64,000 nucleotides of DNA from a bacterium (GTDB lineage Bacteria; Orphanbacterota; Orphanbacteria; Orphanbacterales; Orphanbacteraceae). This document shows positions 63,609 to 64,000 of the stretch, one piece after another. The DNA lies in assembly GCA_025782575.1 (NCBI GenBank), contig JALGYY010000025.1, positions 62,001 to 126,000 on the forward strand. The letters are read 5' to 3'. The first letter of the stretch is position 1. Every line of letters starts with the position of its first letter. The notes beneath the pieces are model-generated. The model did no database searches and was not told where the DNA came from. It saw only the letters and a list, made by a program, of their open reading frames with translations. A program made the position numbers and the translations under genes.

Positions 63609-64000
63609 TTGCCGGTAGGTGGAATAGGGGCAGGCGGAGTTCATCTGGGCCCTTCGATCGACGCCCTCGAAATGATGGAGGCGTTCGGCGACGGAGTCGG
63701 AACGCTCGATGAGACCCAGCGATCCAATCTTCGCGGCGCCCTCCGGTTTCTGAGCAACAAAACCGGACTGAGCAGGCAACAACTTCTGCAGATCCTCGGC
63801 CAGACAGCCCGTGCGGAACAGAAACGCGCGTTTGTGCCCCGCTTCCGCGCGAACGGCCCTCACATGAGCGCATGTGCTCACACCTATCCCGCGGGCAGCG
63901 AGATCAGCCGCCGGAGCGTAATCGGCAACCGTTACGGCTATATTGCCGGATCGCTTGAACTCCAGGGCATCCAGAGTCAGAAAAAATATGAGGGGTCATT
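63609..64000 (+). CDS. unknown protein, 3' end outside window
   Basis: An open frame without stop to the end of the window: PVGGIGAGGVHLGPSIDALEMMEAFG...LRFLSNKTGLSRQQLLQILG...RFRANGPHMSACAHTYPAG. The TTG at 63609 is six bases after TGGAGG; an ATG at 63603 sits directly on that site and is less well placed. The N-terminal Gly-rich stretch is followed by two short helices. No family recognised. Confidence 0.55.
   Translation, partial: MPVGGIGAGGVHLGPSIDALEMMEAFGDGVGTLDETQRSNLRGALRFLSNKTGLSRQQLLQILGQTARAEQKRAFVPRFRANGPHMSACAHTYPAGSEISRRSVIGNRYGYIAGSLELQGIQSQKKYEGS

Noticed and set aside
1-64000. CRISPR array, rRNA or transposase genes
   Set aside because: No direct-repeat array, rRNA stretch or recognisable transposase domain was found on either strand.

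Overview
The window reads as chromosomal DNA of a Gram-negative, respiring bacterium, probably from a poorly cultured phylum of the FCB (Fibrobacteres-Chlorobi-Bacteroidetes) side of the tree such as Krumholzibacteriota, Eisenbacteria or Latescibacterota. The reasons are extracellular proteins ending in FlgD-like 'NPFNP' sorting or Ig domains, an ABC-permease/M1-peptidase fusion, lipoprotein amylase-family proteins, and an ECF sigma factor beside a TPR Ser/Thr kinase. This placement is an inference from gene content. Genes sit on both strands in short operons with many 4-bp stop/start overlaps; TTG and GTG starts are common.

Region 1 (1-9.4 kb): a SPOR-domain protein (5' end outside the window), a YHS/zinc-ribbon membrane protein, a large flavoprotein fused to a NapH-like polyferredoxin, a TVP38 membrane protein with a mercuric-reductase-like flavoprotein, a DUF547 protein, EgtD and (minus strand) TrmB. 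Region 2 (9.58-16.55 kb) is the most striking block: a promoter with a palindromic operator and a TetR regulator, then Rieske protein, cytochrome b6-like protein, an octaheme HAO-like cytochrome c, a NapA-type molybdoenzyme and a tetraheme NapB-like cytochrome with an internal duplication, closed by a strong terminator. I read it as one quinol-driven respiratory unit for nitrate to nitrite and perhaps on to ammonium. Region 3 (16.5-22.2 kb): class I amidotransferase, thrC, an ApgM-like enzyme (possible homoserine kinase), a methyltransferase and a secreted M14 carboxypeptidase.

Region 4 (22.2-38.2 kb) is accessory and partly decayed. Two about 1.45-kb elements encode paralogous HNH-endonuclease proteins and share flanks outside the genes; a decayed third relative abuts one of them. 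Between them are a GH13 lipoprotein pair (one copy has lost its catalytic residues), a GNAT protein, the ABC/M1 fusion with its ATPase, an ArsN2-like pseudogene and a MATE/ANKH-like carrier. A response-regulator remnant and a broken secreted protein lie at the edges.

Region 5 (38.2-64 kb): a lipoprotein whose reading frame appears to start at ATT, a BtuFCD-like ABC importer, a fused E1 alpha/beta 2-oxoacid dehydrogenase behind a hairpin-rich leader, an FkbM-methyltransferase pseudogene, a TMTC-like TPR membrane protein, a lipoprotein nucleosidase behind a type-B succinate dehydrogenase/fumarate reductase operon, a cytidylate-kinase-like gene, a TonB-receptor gene with one frameshift and one in-frame stop, a PAS/GAF sensor, an ECF sigma factor, a Ser/Thr kinase, a secreted repeat protein and a 3'-truncated unknown gene. 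No tRNA, rRNA or CRISPR array was recognised.
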